Positions 53,212-62,061 are shown, counted from the stretch's first letter. The stretch is 64,000 nt of DNA from Streptomyces sp. NBC_00259 (GCF_036181745.1 NZ_CP108080.1:5893501-5957500), one strand, 5' to 3'. A program made the numbers and translations. Notes: generated from the sequence alone by a model not told the origin.

Positions 53212-53895
53212 ATGACCCGAGTGCTCGTGGTCGACGACGAGCCGCAGATCGTACGCGCCCTCGTGATCAACCTGAAGGCGCGCAAGTACGACGTGGACGC
53301 GGCCCCCGACGGGGCGACGGCGCTGCAGCTCGCCGCGGCACGCCATCCCGACGTCGTCGTCCTCGACCTCGGACTGCCGGACATGGACGGCGTCGAGGTG
53401 ATCAAGGGGCTCCGCGGCTGGACCCGGGTCCCGATCCTGGTCCTCTCCGCCCGGCACACCTCCGACGAGAAGGTCGAGGCGCTCGACGCCGGTGCCGACG
53501 ACTACGTCACCAAGCCCTTCGGCATGGACGAGCTGCTGGCCAGGCTGCGAGCGGCGGTCCGCCGCGCCGAGCCGGCCGGTGGTGACGACGAGATCGTCAT
53601 CGTCGAGACCGAGGACTTCACCGTCGACCTCGCCGCGAAGAAGGTCAACCGGGACGGCCGCGACGTCCGGCTCACCCCGACCGAGTGGCACCTGCTGGAG
53701 GTCCTGGTCCGCAACACCGGCCGGCTGGTCAGCCAGAAGCAGCTGCTCCAGGAGGTGTGGGGACCCTCGTACGGCACGGAGACCAACTATCTCCGGGTGT
53801 ACATGGCCCAGCTGCGCCGCAAGCTGGAGGTCGACCCCTCGCACCCGAGACACTTCGTCACCGAGCCGGGCATGGGCTACCGCTTCGAGCGCTGA
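53212..53895 (+). CDS. kdpE: Response regulator KdpE
   Basis: A 227-residue OmpR-type regulator, partner of KdpD. The receiver domain shows the acidic pocket DDE at 8-10, phospho-acceptor Asp52 (LDLGLPDMDG) and the Lys in VTKPF. The winged-helix DNA-binding domain contains LTPTEWHLLEVLVRNTGRLV and ends VTEPGMGYRFER. The start at 53212 follows ggaaggcactc. The 72-base gap to kdpD has no terminator, so the two are co-transcribed. Targets are likely potassium uptake genes, possibly including the neighbouring transporter. Confidence 0.93.
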   Translation: MTRVLVVDDEPQIVRALVINLKARKYDVDAAPDGATALQLAAARHPDVVVLDLGLPDMDGVEVIKGLRGWTRVPILVLSARHTSDEKVEALDAGADDYVTKPFGMDELLARLRAAVRRAEPAGGDDEIVIVETEDFTVDLAAKKVNRDGRDVRLTPTEWHLLEVLVRNTGRLVSQKQLLQEVWGPSYGTETNYLRVYMAQLRRKLEVDPSHPRHFVTEPGMGYRFER

Positions 53896-54055
53896 TCCAC
53901 CGCGGGCCCCGGCGGCCGGACCTCGGCGACCGGCACCCCGGAGACCGGACCCTGCGGCCCGTCCTGCGCGGCCTGTCCTGCGCGGAGGACCGGCCGCAGA
54001 CCGGCACCGATCGGCTCTTGACGATGTCCTGGGACCACCCCGGTAGGCTTTCGGT

Positions 54056-54463
54056 ATGAGTGTTGTACCTCGATCCGGTAACGCGGAGAAGCCGGCCGGC
54101 CGCTTCCGCCGGATGCTCGACCGTCTGTCCAGCTCCCAGGAGGAACTCGAGTCCGAGGAGCTTCAGGAGGACGCGCAGGCATCGGGCTGCACCCCCATCT
54201 GTGACTGCGGGGACCGGCAGATCGTGAAGGTGACTGGTACCTTGCGCACGGTCACCCTGCGACCGCGGGCCGGCGTCCCGGCCCTGGAGGCGGAGCTGTT
54301 CGACGGCTCCGCCGCACTGGACGTGGTGTGGCTGGGCCGGCGCTCCATCGTGGGCATAGAACCGGGCCGCAAGATGATCGCGTCGGGCCGGATCGCCATG
54401 AGCCACGGCCGGCGGGTGCTGTTCAATCCCAAATACGAGCTCCGACCGCTCGGACAGGAGTAG
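54056..54463 (+). CDS. OB-fold nucleic-acid-binding domain protein
   Basis: A 135-residue actinobacterial protein. After a charged N-terminal helix with a short acidic run (SQEELESEELQED) comes an OB-fold (about 55-130: VKVTGTLRTVTLRP, LEAELFDGSAALDVVWLGRR, SGRIAMSHGRRVLFNPKYEL) like that in RecG or tRNA-anticodon-type domains. A CTPICDCGD cysteine cluster precedes it. It may bind nucleic acid. It is three bases from the DUF3159 gene, so the two form an operon that sits between kdpDE and the TrkA genes. Confidence 0.82.
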   Translation: MSVVPRSGNAEKPAGRFRRMLDRLSSSQEELESEELQEDAQASGCTPICDCGDRQIVKVTGTLRTVTLRPRAGVPALEAELFDGSAALDVVWLGRRSIVGIEPGRKMIASGRIAMSHGRRVLFNPKYELRPLGQE

Positions 54464-54466
54464 CCG

Positions 54467-55210
54467 GTGACGTCCCTCGACAAGCCGACCAAGCAGGAGC
54501 AGGACCACGACGGCCACGGCCACCAGTCCAGGGCCGTGACCGAAGCGGCCCTCTTCGAGGCCTTCGGCGGGATCCGGGGCACGGTGGAGACGGTCCTGCC
54601 CGGGCTGCTCTTCGTCACGATCTTCACGATCAACAAGGACCTGCACCTCTCGGCGATCGCGGCCCTCGGACTGTCGCTGCTCCTCGTCGCCGTGCGGCTG
54701 ATCCGCAGGGACACCGTGAAGCACGCGTTCAGCGGGGTCTTCGGGGTGGCCTTCGGCGTCGTCTTCGCGATGATGACCGGCAACGCGAAGGACTTCTATC
54801 TGCCGGGCATGCTGTACACGCTGGGCCTGGCCCTCGCGTACATCATCACGACGCTGGCCGGAGTGCCGCTGATCGGCCTGATCCTCGGCCCGGTCTTCAA
54901 GGAGAACCTCTCCTGGCGCACCCGCAACCCGGGCCGCAAGAAGGCCTACGCCAAGGCCAGCTGGGCCTGGGGTCTGATCCTGCTCGCCAAGTGCGCGATC
55001 CTCTTCCCGCTCTACTGGTGGGCCGACACGACACAGCTCGGCTGGGTGCTGGTCACCCTGAAGATCCCGCCGTTCCTGCTGGCGGTGTATCTGACCTGGG
55101 TCTTCCTGGCCAAGGCCCCGCCGCCGATCGACGTCTTCGCCGAGATGGAGGCGCAGGAGCGCGAGGAGGAGGCCCGTAAGGCGGCCGCCGCGCGCGACGG
55201 CGAGGCATAG
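54467..55210 (+). CDS. DUF3159-family polytopic membrane protein
   Basis: A 247-residue protein with about six hydrophobic segments (for example LPGLLFVTIFTINKDLHLSA and FSGVFGVAFGVVFAMMTGNA). A GRKKAYAKASWAWGLILLAK motif lies before the last pair, and the C-terminal tail is charged (EAQEREEEARKAAAARDGEA). DUF3159 resembles septation protein A/intracellular septation-type membrane proteins, but no transport or enzymatic role is known. The GTG at 54467 follows ggag and is coupled to the OB-fold gene. Confidence 0.85.
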   Translation: MTSLDKPTKQEQDHDGHGHQSRAVTEAALFEAFGGIRGTVETVLPGLLFVTIFTINKDLHLSAIAALGLSLLLVAVRLIRRDTVKHAFSGVFGVAFGVVFAMMTGNAKDFYLPGMLYTLGLALAYIITTLAGVPLIGLILGPVFKENLSWRTRNPGRKKAYAKASWAWGLILLAKCAILFPLYWWADTTQLGWVLVTLKIPPFLLAVYLTWVFLAKAPPPIDVFAEMEAQEREEEARKAAAARDGEA

Positions 55211-55254
55211 GCAGTACGCGCACGAGGCTCAGGCAGTACGCGCACGAGGCACAG
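55211..55254. repeat. Two copies of AGGCAGTACGCGCACGAGGC after DUF3159
   Basis: A 20-base sequence occurs twice, with a degenerate third copy (aggcccgtacgcgc) at about 55254-55267, directly after the DUF3159 stop and before the terminator. Probably slippage; no function evident. Confidence 0.75.
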
Positions 55255-55266
55255 GCCCGTACGCGC

Positions 55267-55297
55267 AAGGGCCCGGGACACATGGTCCCGGGCCCTT
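55267..55297. terminator. Bidirectional terminator between DUF3159 and the TrkA pair
   Basis: A perfect 13-base stem aagggcccgggac / gtcccgggccctt with a five-base loop between convergent transcripts. Confidence 0.86.
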
Positions 55298-55357
55298 CTG
55301 CCTGCCTGCGGCCACCTCGTCCGCGGTTCGTGACCGAGGCGGTCCCGGCCTGCCGCG

Positions 55358-56041
55358 TCAGCCCGTCGTCGTCGGGTTCTCGCGGCGGACCGAGAGGAGG
55401 TCCTCCAGCTGCTCCTCACGCGCCTGGGCGGCCACGAAGAGAAGCTCGTCACCCGGCTCCAGGGTCTCCTCGTTGTGCGGGGTGAGGACCCGGGGGCCGC
55501 GGATGATCGTCACCAGCGAGGTGTCCTCGGGCCAGGCCACATCGCCGACCTGGGTGCCGGCCAGCGCCGACTCCGGCGGCAGGGTCAGCTCGACCAGGTT
55601 GGCGTCGCCGTGGCTGAAGCGCAGCAGCCGCACCAGGTCGCCGACGCTCACCGCCTCCTCGACCAGCGCCGACATCAGGCGCGGTGTGGACACCGCGACA
55701 TCCACGCCCCACGACTCGTTGAACAGCCACTCGTTCTTGGGGTTGTTCACCCGGGCGACGACCCGCGGCACGCCGTACTCGGTCTTCGCCAGCAGCGACA
55801 CGACCAGGTTCACCTTGTCGTCACCCGTCGCCGCGATCACGACGTTGCAGCGCTGCAGCGCCGCCTCGTCCAGCGACGTGATCTCACAGGCGTCGGCCAG
55901 CAGCCACTCCGCCTGCGGCACCCGCTCCACCGAGATGGCCGTGGGCGCCTTGTCGATCAGGAGCACCTCGTGCCCGTTCTCCAGCAGCTCTCCCGCGATG
56001 GAACGACCCACCGCGCCGGCCCCGGCAATCGCGACCCGCAT
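55358..56041 (-). CDS. TrkA-family potassium uptake regulatory protein (second gene of the pair)
   Basis: A 227-residue soluble RCK protein. TrkA_N occupies about residues 1-125 with the NAD-binding MRVAIAGAGAVGRSIAGEL and an acidic residue at the end of strand two (LLIDKAP). TrkA_C is at about 135-215 (LVELTLPPESALAGTQVGDV). Such proteins gate potassium transporters in response to NAD(H), ATP or cyclic di-AMP. Its ATG overlaps the stop of the other TrkA gene by one base, so the two are made in equal amounts and likely form a mixed ring. Confidence 0.9.
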   Translation of the reverse strand: MRVAIAGAGAVGRSIAGELLENGHEVLLIDKAPTAISVERVPQAEWLLADACEITSLDEAALQRCNVVIAATGDDKVNLVVSLLAKTEYGVPRVVARVNNPKNEWLFNESWGVDVAVSTPRLMSALVEEAVSVGDLVRLLRFSHGDANLVELTLPPESALAGTQVGDVAWPEDTSLVTIIRGPRVLTPHNEETLEPGDELLFVAAQAREEQLEDLLSVRRENPTTTG

Positions 56042-56709
56042 CAGTGACCGCCCTCCTCAGGACCCTGGGCGAACGCCGCCTCGACCTTCTCGACCTCGTC
56101 CGTCCGCATCATCACATGGACCAGATCGCCTTCCTGGAGCACGGTCTGGGACGTCGGCAGGACCGCCTCGCCCAGCCGGGTCAGGAACGCGACCCGCACA
56201 CCCGTCTCCTCCTGCAGCCGGCTCACCTTGTGCCCGATCCAGGCCGGTGACGTGTGCACCTCGGCGAGCTGGACGCCCCCGCTGGGGTCGCGCCACAGCG
56301 GCTCCGCGCCCGACGGCAGCAGCCGGCGCAGCATCTGGTCCGCCGTCCAGCGGACCGTGGCCACGGTCGGGATGCCCAGGCGCTGGTACACCTCGGCCCG
56401 ACGCGGGTCGTAGATCCGCGCCGCGACGTTCTCGATCCCGAACATCTCGCGGGCGACGCGCGCGGCGATGATGTTCGAGTTGTCGCCGCTGCTCACCGCG
56501 GCGAAGGCACCGGCCTCCTCGATGCCCGCCTCGCGGAGCGTGTCCTGGTCGAAGCCGACACCGGTGACACGGCGGCCGCCGAAACCGGCGCCGAGGCGGC
56601 GGAAGGCCGTGGGGTCCTGGTCGACGACGGCGACCGTGTGCCCCTGTTGCTCCAGGGTCTGCGCGAGCGCCGCTCCCACGCGCCCACAGCCCATGATGAC
56701 GATGTGCAC
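56041..56709 (-). CDS. TrkA-family potassium uptake regulatory protein (first gene of the pair)
   Basis: A 222-residue RCK protein. The Rossmann motif is IVIMGCGRVGAALAQTL, with VAVVDQDPTAF at the end of strand two. TrkA_C covers about 135-215 (VQLAEVHTSPAWIGHKVSRL). The divergent gene 300 bases away encodes a KimA-like potassium transporter, which makes it the natural partner of the two RCK proteins. Identity between the two TrkA proteins is low, so this is an old duplication. Confidence 0.9.
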   Translation of the reverse strand: MHIVIMGCGRVGAALAQTLEQQGHTVAVVDQDPTAFRRLGAGFGGRRVTGVGFDQDTLREAGIEEAGAFAAVSSGDNSNIIAARVAREMFGIENVAARIYDPRRAEVYQRLGIPTVATVRWTADQMLRRLLPSGAEPLWRDPSGGVQLAEVHTSPAWIGHKVSRLQEETGVRVAFLTRLGEAVLPTSQTVLQEGDLVHVMMRTDEVEKVEAAFAQGPEEGGH

Positions 56710-57011
56710 CTGACTACCCCGCAGTCCTGGTCATCCCGGTCAACCCGCTGACCTGCGCAAACACCCTGTTCACTCTTCTCTCTCGGCTCTGCCGGGCAAC
56801 GACGGGGCATCAGTGTGCGGTGGTTGCCCTTGACGAGCTTATGACGCGGCACCGACGTTGCCCTCATCCGCGGTGCCGAAGGCGGGGGCGCCGTCCCTGA
56901 CGTAGCGCTGAGTGCACACGTCATCGGCGGAGCGTCGCGGCGGACGGCTGATTCGGTGGCAGTGCCAGCCTCGGCTGGGCGCTGTCAAGAGAAACCCTTA
57001 CGATCCTCAGC
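56710..57011. promoter_or_regulatory. Divergent promoter region between trkA and the KimA-like gene
   Basis: A 302-base gap. A TACGAT hexamer at 56999-57004 sits eight bases before the GTG at 57012, so the transporter mRNA is probably leaderless. No clear -35 was found. I looked for ydaO riboswitch blocks here, since B. subtilis kimA has one, and saw none. Confidence 0.4.
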
Positions 57012-59060
57012 GTGTCCAAACTGACCGACGTGCCCAAACGGATCCTGATCGGCCGGGCGCTGCGCAGCGACAGGCTCGGAGAAACGCTCCTGCCGAAGCG
57101 CATCGCACTGCCGGTCTTCGCCTCCGACCCGCTTTCCTCGGTGGCGTACGCCCCGGGAGAGGTCCTGCTGGTCCTCTCCATCGCGGGTGTGTCGGCGTAC
57201 CACTTCAGCCCCTGGATCGCGCTGGCCGTCGTGGTCCTGATGTTCACCGTCGTCGCGTCGTACCGGCAGAACGTCCACGCGTACCCGAGCGGCGGCGGCG
57301 ACTACGAGGTGGCGAACACCAACCTCGGCCCCAAGGCCGGTCTCACCGTCGCCAGCGCGCTCCTCGTCGACTACGTCCTCACCGTCGCCGTGTCGATCTC
57401 CTCCGGCGTGGAGAACCTCGGTTCCGCGATCCCGTTCGTCGTCGAGCACAAGGTGCTCTGCGCCATCGTCATCATCGTGCTGCTGACCCTGATGAACCTG
57501 CGCGGCGTGAAGGAGTCGGGCAAGCTCTTCGCGATCCCGACGTATGTCTTCGTCTGCGGCGTCTTCATCATGATCATGTGGGGCGCGTACCGCGGCTTCG
57601 TCCTCGACGACACCATGCGGGCCCCGACCGCCGACCTGGAGATCAAGCCGGAGCACCAGGGCCTGGCCGGCTTCGCCCTGGTCTTCCTGCTGCTGCGTGC
57701 CTTCTCCTCCGGCTGTGCCGCGCTCACCGGCGTCGAGGCCATCAGCAACGGCGTCCCCGCCTTCCGCAAGCCCAAGAGCAAGAACGCCGCGACCACGCTG
57801 CTGCTCATGGGAGCACTGGCCGTCACCATGTTCTGCGGCATCATCGGCCTCGCCATGGCCACCGACGTCAGGATGGCCGAGAACCCCGCGCACGATTTGT
57901 TCCGCAACGGGGAGCCGGTCGGCTCGGGCTATGTCCAGAACCCGGTGATCTCCCAGGTCGCGGCCGCCGTCTTCGGCGACGACACGTTCTTCTTCGTCGT
58001 CCTCGCCGCGGCCACCGCGCTCGTCCTCTTCCTGGCGGCGAACACCGCGTACAACGGCTTCCCGCTGCTCGGCTCGATCCTCGCCCAGGACCGCTACCTG
58101 CCGCGCCAGCTGCACACCCGCGGCGACCGGCTCGCCTTCTCCAACGGCATCGTGCTGCTGGCCGGCGCGGCCATCCTGCTGGTCTGGGTGTACGGAGCCG
58201 ACTCCACCAAGCTGATCCAGCTGTACATCGTCGGCGTCTTCGTCTCCTTCACGCTCAGCCAGACCGGCATGGTCCGGCACTGGAACCGCCATCTGAAGAC
58301 CGAGCGCGACCCGGCCAAGCGGCGCCACATGATCCGCTCGCGGGCGATCAACACCTTCGGTGCCTTCTTCACCGGGCTGGTGCTGGTCGTCGTTCTCGTC
58401 ACCAAGTTCACGCACGGTGCCTGGGTGGCGCTGCTGGGCATGGTGATCTTCTACGTGACGATGAGCGCGATCCGCAGGCACTACGACCGGGTCGCGGAGG
58501 AGATCGCCGCACCCGACGAGCCCAGCGACGACAGTGTGCGGCCCTCCAGGGTCCACTCCATCGTCCTGGTGTCCAAGGTCCACCGGCCCACCCTGCGTGC
58601 CCTCGCCTACGCCAAGCTGATGCGCTCCGACCGGCTGGAGGCGCTCAGCATCGACGTCGACCCGGCCGAGACGAAGGCGCTCAAGGACGAGTGGGAGCGG
58701 CGCGGCATCAACGTCCCGCTGAAGATCCTCCACTCGCCCTACCGCGAGATCACCCGGCCGATCGTCGACTACGTGAAGGGCCTGCGGCGCGAGAGCCCGC
58801 GGGACGCGGTCAGCGTGATCATCCCCGAGTACGTGGTCGGCCACTGGTGGGAGCACCTGCTGCACAACCAGAGCGCGCTGCGCCTGAAGGGCCGGCTGCT
58901 GTTCACCCCCGGCATCATGGTCACCTCCGTCCCGTACCAGCTGGAGTCCTCCGAACTCGCGAAGAAGCGGGCCAAGAAGCGCCAGGACTGGAACGCGCCG
59001 GGCTCGGTCCGCCGCGGGCCGGTGAACGAGCGCCCCAAGGAGCCCAGCAGCAAGGGCTGA
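57012..59060 (+). CDS. KimA-like potassium transporter (APC superfamily)
   Basis: A 682-residue membrane protein. About 12 hydrophobic segments fill residues 35-485, and a cytoplasmic domain of roughly 150 residues follows. It resembles Bacillus KimA (formerly YdaO) along the whole length: SSVAYAPGEVLLVLS, AYPSGGGDYEVA, LVDYVLTVAVSISSG, FSSGCAALTGVEAISNGVPA, LSQTGMV and the C-terminal LLHNQSALRLKGRLLF. KimA is a high-affinity potassium:proton symporter inhibited by cyclic di-AMP. Annotation as a general amino-acid permease is the alternative, but the C-terminal domain and the TrkA neighbours favour potassium. GTG start at 57012. Confidence 0.85.
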   Translation: MSKLTDVPKRILIGRALRSDRLGETLLPKRIALPVFASDPLSSVAYAPGEVLLVLSIAGVSAYHFSPWIALAVVVLMFTVVASYRQNVHAYPSGGGDYEVANTNLGPKAGLTVASALLVDYVLTVAVSISSGVENLGSAIPFVVEHKVLCAIVIIVLLTLMNLRGVKESGKLFAIPTYVFVCGVFIMIMWGAYRGFVLDDTMRAPTADLEIKPEHQGLAGFALVFLLLRAFSSGCAALTGVEAISNGVPAFRKPKSKNAATTLLLMGALAVTMFCGIIGLAMATDVRMAENPAHDLFRNGEPVGSGYVQNPVISQVAAAVFGDDTFFFVVLAAATALVLFLAANTAYNGFPLLGSILAQDRYLPRQLHTRGDRLAFSNGIVLLAGAAILLVWVYGADSTKLIQLYIVGVFVSFTLSQTGMVRHWNRHLKTERDPAKRRHMIRSRAINTFGAFFTGLVLVVVLVTKFTHGAWVALLGMVIFYVTMSAIRRHYDRVAEEIAAPDEPSDDSVRPSRVHSIVLVSKVHRPTLRALAYAKLMRSDRLEALSIDVDPAETKALKDEWERRGINVPLKILHSPYREITRPIVDYVKGLRRESPRDAVSVIIPEYVVGHWWEHLLHNQSALRLKGRLLFTPGIMVTSVPYQLESSELAKKRAKKRQDWNAPGSVRRGPVNERPKEPSSKG

Positions 59061-59086
59061 GGCGCCCTCGCACCCACGTAGACTGG

Positions 59087-59118
59087 GGGGCTGTCGTCCG
59101 CGCACGGACGACAGCCCC
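59087..59118 (+). terminator. Terminator between the KimA-like gene and the RNA methyltransferase
   Basis: A perfect 14-base stem ggggctgtcgtccg / cggacgacagcccc with a four-base loop, followed by tctcgtat, 26 bases after the transporter stop. Confidence 0.8.
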
Positions 59119-59144
59119 TCTCGTATCCCTGGAGTCACCCCGTC

Positions 59145-60473
59145 ATGCCGAACGCTTCCGATGCCTCGCTCGTCGGGCAGGAGTACGAGGTCGAGATCGG
59201 GCCCGTCGCGCACGGCGGCCACTGCATCGCCCGCACCGACGCCGGGCAGGTCCTCTTCGTCCGGCACGCGCTGCCCGGCGAGACGGTCGTCGCCCGCGTC
59301 ACCGAGGGCGAGGAGGGCTCCCGCTATCTGCGCGCCGACGCCGTACGCGTCCTGGAGGCGTCCAAGGACCGCGTCGAGGCGCCGTGCCCGTTCGCGGGAC
59401 CCGGCAGGTGCGGCGGCTGCGACTGGCAGCACGCCAAGCCGGGCGCGCAGCGCCGCTTCAAGGGCGAGGTCGTCACGGAGCAGCTGAAGCGGCTCGCGGG
59501 CCTCACCCCCGAGGAGGCCGGCTGGGACGGCACGGTCATGCCGGCGGAGGGCGACAAGCTGCCCGCCGGCGAGGTGCCCGCGTGGCGCACGCGCGTCCAG
59601 TACGCCGTCGACGCCGAGGGCCGCGCGGGACTGCGCCGCCACCGCTCCCACGAGGTCGAGCCCGTCGACCACTGCATGATCGCGGCGCCGGGAGTCACCG
59701 AACTCGGCATCGAGAAGCGCACCTGGGAGGGCATGGCGTCGATCGAGGCCATCGCCGCCACCGGCTCCGGCGACCGCCAGGTGATCCTCACGCCGCGCCC
59801 CGGCGCGCGGCTGCCGATCGTGGAGCTCGACAAGCCGGTCTCCGTCCTCCGGATCCACGAGAAGGACGAGAGCGTCCACCGGGTCCACGGCCGACCCTTC
59901 GTCCGCGAACGGGCCGACGACCGCACCTACCGCGTCGGGATGGGCGGCTTCTGGCAGGTCCACCCGAAGGCCGCCCAGACCCTCGTCGAGGCCGTGATGC
60001 AGGGCCTGTTGCCCCGTAAGGGCGACACGGCCCTCGATCTCTACTGCGGCGTTGGCCTGTTCGCCGGCGCCATCGGCCAGCGCGTGGGCGAGAAGGGCGC
60101 GGTCCTCGGCATCGAGTCCGGCAAGCGCGCCGTCGAGGACGCCCGCCACAACCTCCAGGACCTCCCGCGCGTCCGCATCGAGCAGGGCAAGGTCGAATCC
60201 GTCCTCCCGCGCACCGGCATCACCGAGGCCGACCTCGTCGTCCTCGACCCACCCCGCGCGGGCGCCGGCCGTTCCACCGTCGAGTACGTCTCGAACCTCG
60301 GCGCCCGCCGCATCGCGTACGTGGCCTGCGACCCGGCGGCACTGGCACGGGACTTGGCGTACTTCCGCGAGAACGGGTACGGGCCGCGGACGCTGAGGGC
60401 GTTCGACCTGTTTCCGATGACGCATCACGTGGAGTGCGTGGCGATCCTGGAGCCTGCCGCGAAGGGCTCCTGA
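59145..60473 (+). CDS. TrmA/RumA-type 5-methyluridine RNA methyltransferase
   Basis: A 442-residue enzyme that methylates C5 of a uridine in tRNA or 23S rRNA with S-adenosylmethionine. A TRAM RNA-binding domain is at about 8-70. A CPFAGPGRCGGCDW cluster resembles the RumA iron-sulfur site. The SAM-binding LDLYCGVGLFAGAI follows, then LDPPRAGAG, and the catalytic Cys395 in ACDPAALARDL. The last 20 codons (FPMTHHVECVAILEP) are duplicated 2.9 kb downstream. Whether the target is tRNA or rRNA cannot be told. The native terminator seems displaced, as no hairpin follows the stop. Confidence 0.92.
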   Translation: MPNASDASLVGQEYEVEIGPVAHGGHCIARTDAGQVLFVRHALPGETVVARVTEGEEGSRYLRADAVRVLEASKDRVEAPCPFAGPGRCGGCDWQHAKPGAQRRFKGEVVTEQLKRLAGLTPEEAGWDGTVMPAEGDKLPAGEVPAWRTRVQYAVDAEGRAGLRRHRSHEVEPVDHCMIAAPGVTELGIEKRTWEGMASIEAIAATGSGDRQVILTPRPGARLPIVELDKPVSVLRIHEKDESVHRVHGRPFVRERADDRTYRVGMGGFWQVHPKAAQTLVEAVMQGLLPRKGDTALDLYCGVGLFAGAIGQRVGEKGAVLGIESGKRAVEDARHNLQDLPRVRIEQGKVESVLPRTGITEADLVVLDPPRAGAGRSTVEYVSNLGARRIAYVACDPAALARDLAYFRENGYGPRTLRAFDLFPMTHHVECVAILEPAAKGS

Positions 60474-60486
60474 CCTGCAGGTTCCG
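60405..60486 (+). repeat. 3' end of the RNA methyltransferase gene: proximal copy of a flanking duplication
   Basis: From gacctg to the sequence just past the stop codon (tgacctgcagg). It matches 63304-63383 at roughly four positions in five, including the stop and the following tgacctgc. It is the likely left end (attL) of an inserted element. Confidence 0.7.
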
Positions 60487-60529
60487 GTGGTGTGCGTTAT
60501 GTGCACTGTGGGTGTTACGGGCGATATCT

Positions 60530-60569
60530 TGACGCTGAAACGACGCTCGTGACGCTCAAATGACGCTCG
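60530..60569 (+). repeat. Two tandem 20-base TGACGCTC repeats
   Basis: tgacgctgaaacgacgctcg is followed directly by tgacgctcaaatgacgctcg. A further copy (tgacgctcaagtgacgctcg) lies at 63527-63546. Short direct repeats of this kind next to an attachment site are what recombinase arm sites or iterons look like. Confidence 0.7.
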
Positions 60570-60747
60570 TTCTGACGGGGCGTCACCTGGCTGATCGTGC
60601 AGGTCATGCTGGGTGGGAGGCGCACTTCCCGAGGGCTGGCTTTGCGGGAACTTGAAGAAAATCAGTCGGGTTCCGGCGCCCCTGATTGCGGCGGCAGACG
60701 CGCTGCCGCCGTACTTCGGCGGGCCGAATGTCTGGCGGAGCGTGCGC

Positions 60748-61440
60748 TCAGTAGGTGGGCCCGTAGGGGCTCCAGCCGCGCATGAACGGCTTGAGATCTT
60801 CGGGGCGGGGTTCGGGGATGTCCGGCAGCAACGGTGAACCGTTGAGGGGGTTCAGGCGTTGCACGTGACTCTCGGCCCACGTGATCCATGCCTCGGCTTC
60901 GTCCCTGGCCGGTCCGGTCGGCAGGCTCTCTGCATGGAGGCGTAGCGCACTGACGTACTCGGCCAAGCCCGCTGCGCGCCGCCACGCTTCTTCTTGCGCT
61001 TCGAGGTGCCGGACACGGTATGCCTCTGCGTATTCGGTCGTTGCCCGCCGCTTTGCGGCCTCCCAGCGCAGGCGCTGCTGCCGTGCTTCCTCCAGGTCGG
61101 CCTGGCGCTTGCGTTCGGCCGCCTCTCCGCGGAGACCGACCTCTTGCACGATCTCGGCGAGCTGGTCCTCAAGAGGGCGTGCGACCGTGTCGGCCCACTC
61201 GCCGGCCCGGTGTGGCCGCCCACCGCTGACACGGATTCATCAAGCGGTCAGCGGGGGAGTAGTCGTAGCGAGGGATCCTGACCCAGGAGTGCTTCTCGGC
61301 CTCCGCGAGTTCCTTCTGTGTGGGGACGTGCTCGACCCGGTCCTGTTCTTGCAGGACGAGGAATTCGCATTTCTGGCCTTGTGCCGTGATGGTGAAATGA
61401 GGTGGGCCGCTTCGCCGACGATGCGGTAGCGGTGCACCAT
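60748..61440 (-). pseudogene. Frameshifted remnant of a Streptomyces coiled-coil hypothetical gene
   Basis: Three reading-frame pieces join into one protein. It begins MVHRYRIVGEAAH (frame 1), goes on TITAQGQKCEFLVLQEQDRV to YDYSPADR (frame 2, shift near 61390), and then RVSGGRPHRAGEWADTVARP to GWSPYGPTY (frame 3, shift near 61235). The last part is a long charged helix rich in Arg, Glu and Ala. I recall similar proteins as common, unnamed genes in Streptomyces. Two frameshifts within 160 bases mean it is not functional. Confidence 0.65.
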
Positions 61441-61467
61441 GCGCTGTGCCGATTGCGCTGATGTGAC

Positions 61468-61929
61468 CTGCCGGGTGGCCGCGATCTTGGCACCGGCGAG
61501 CAGCGTCGACAGACCGGCCGTCACCGGTGCGAACGCCAGCGTGATGCCCACCGTGGCGCACAGGTCCGCCAGTTCACCCACCGCGGCGATCTTCCGGGCC
61601 ACGATGATGTCCGCCACGCGGTCCAGCGCGCCGGCCACCAGCCGGGCCGCCTTCGCCAGGTCCTTGTGCTTGCCCTGCACCTTCGACCAGTGCCTGTCCA
61701 GCGCCGTCAGCGACTCGCTCCGCCCCGTGGAGAGCAGTTTCTGGATGTGCCCGTACGCGGCCCCCGCGTCGTCGTCGGCGTCGTCCGCGAACTCCCGCAG
61801 CGAGTCCGCCATGTCGCGGTAGGCGTCCTCGTCCACATTCGGCCAGCCCACACCGACGACATCGAGCATCGTGTCGACGCCCTCAGGAATCGTGTACCCC
61901 ACGACAACAGCCCCCGTTCCCACCTGCAA
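61468..61929 (-). pseudogene. N-terminal fragment of a WXG100-like polymorphic toxin
   Basis: About 154 residues of the conserved N-terminal region seen in actinobacterial type VII-secreted toxins: GYTIPEGVDTMLDVVGVGWP, then DMADSLREFADDADDDA, and a hydrophobic GLSTLLAGAKIAATR. The expected middle and C-terminal toxin domains are missing. After residue 154 the sequence changes abruptly into the neighbouring remnant. Probably dead, although the fragment keeps an intact frame. Confidence 0.65.
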
Positions 61930-62061
61930 TCGGTCAGTCAGGAGAACGCCCTTTCATGTGACGTCCCGTCGGTACCAAGTGGATTCAGGGGGCTGGCCGT
62001 TGGAGCACAAGAAGGGTGGCGAACTGTCGGCCGGGCATCTTGAAGATGTCCGCCCGCCGGC

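Noticed and set aside
56710..57011. Possible ydaO riboswitch before the KimA-like gene
   Set aside because: None of the conserved blocks seen at 15718-15870 occur here, and the start is probably leaderless.
61930..62061. Gene between the toxin fragment and the transglutaminase-like remnant
   Set aside because: Short frames exist on both strands but none has a start site, codon bias or motif that supports it.
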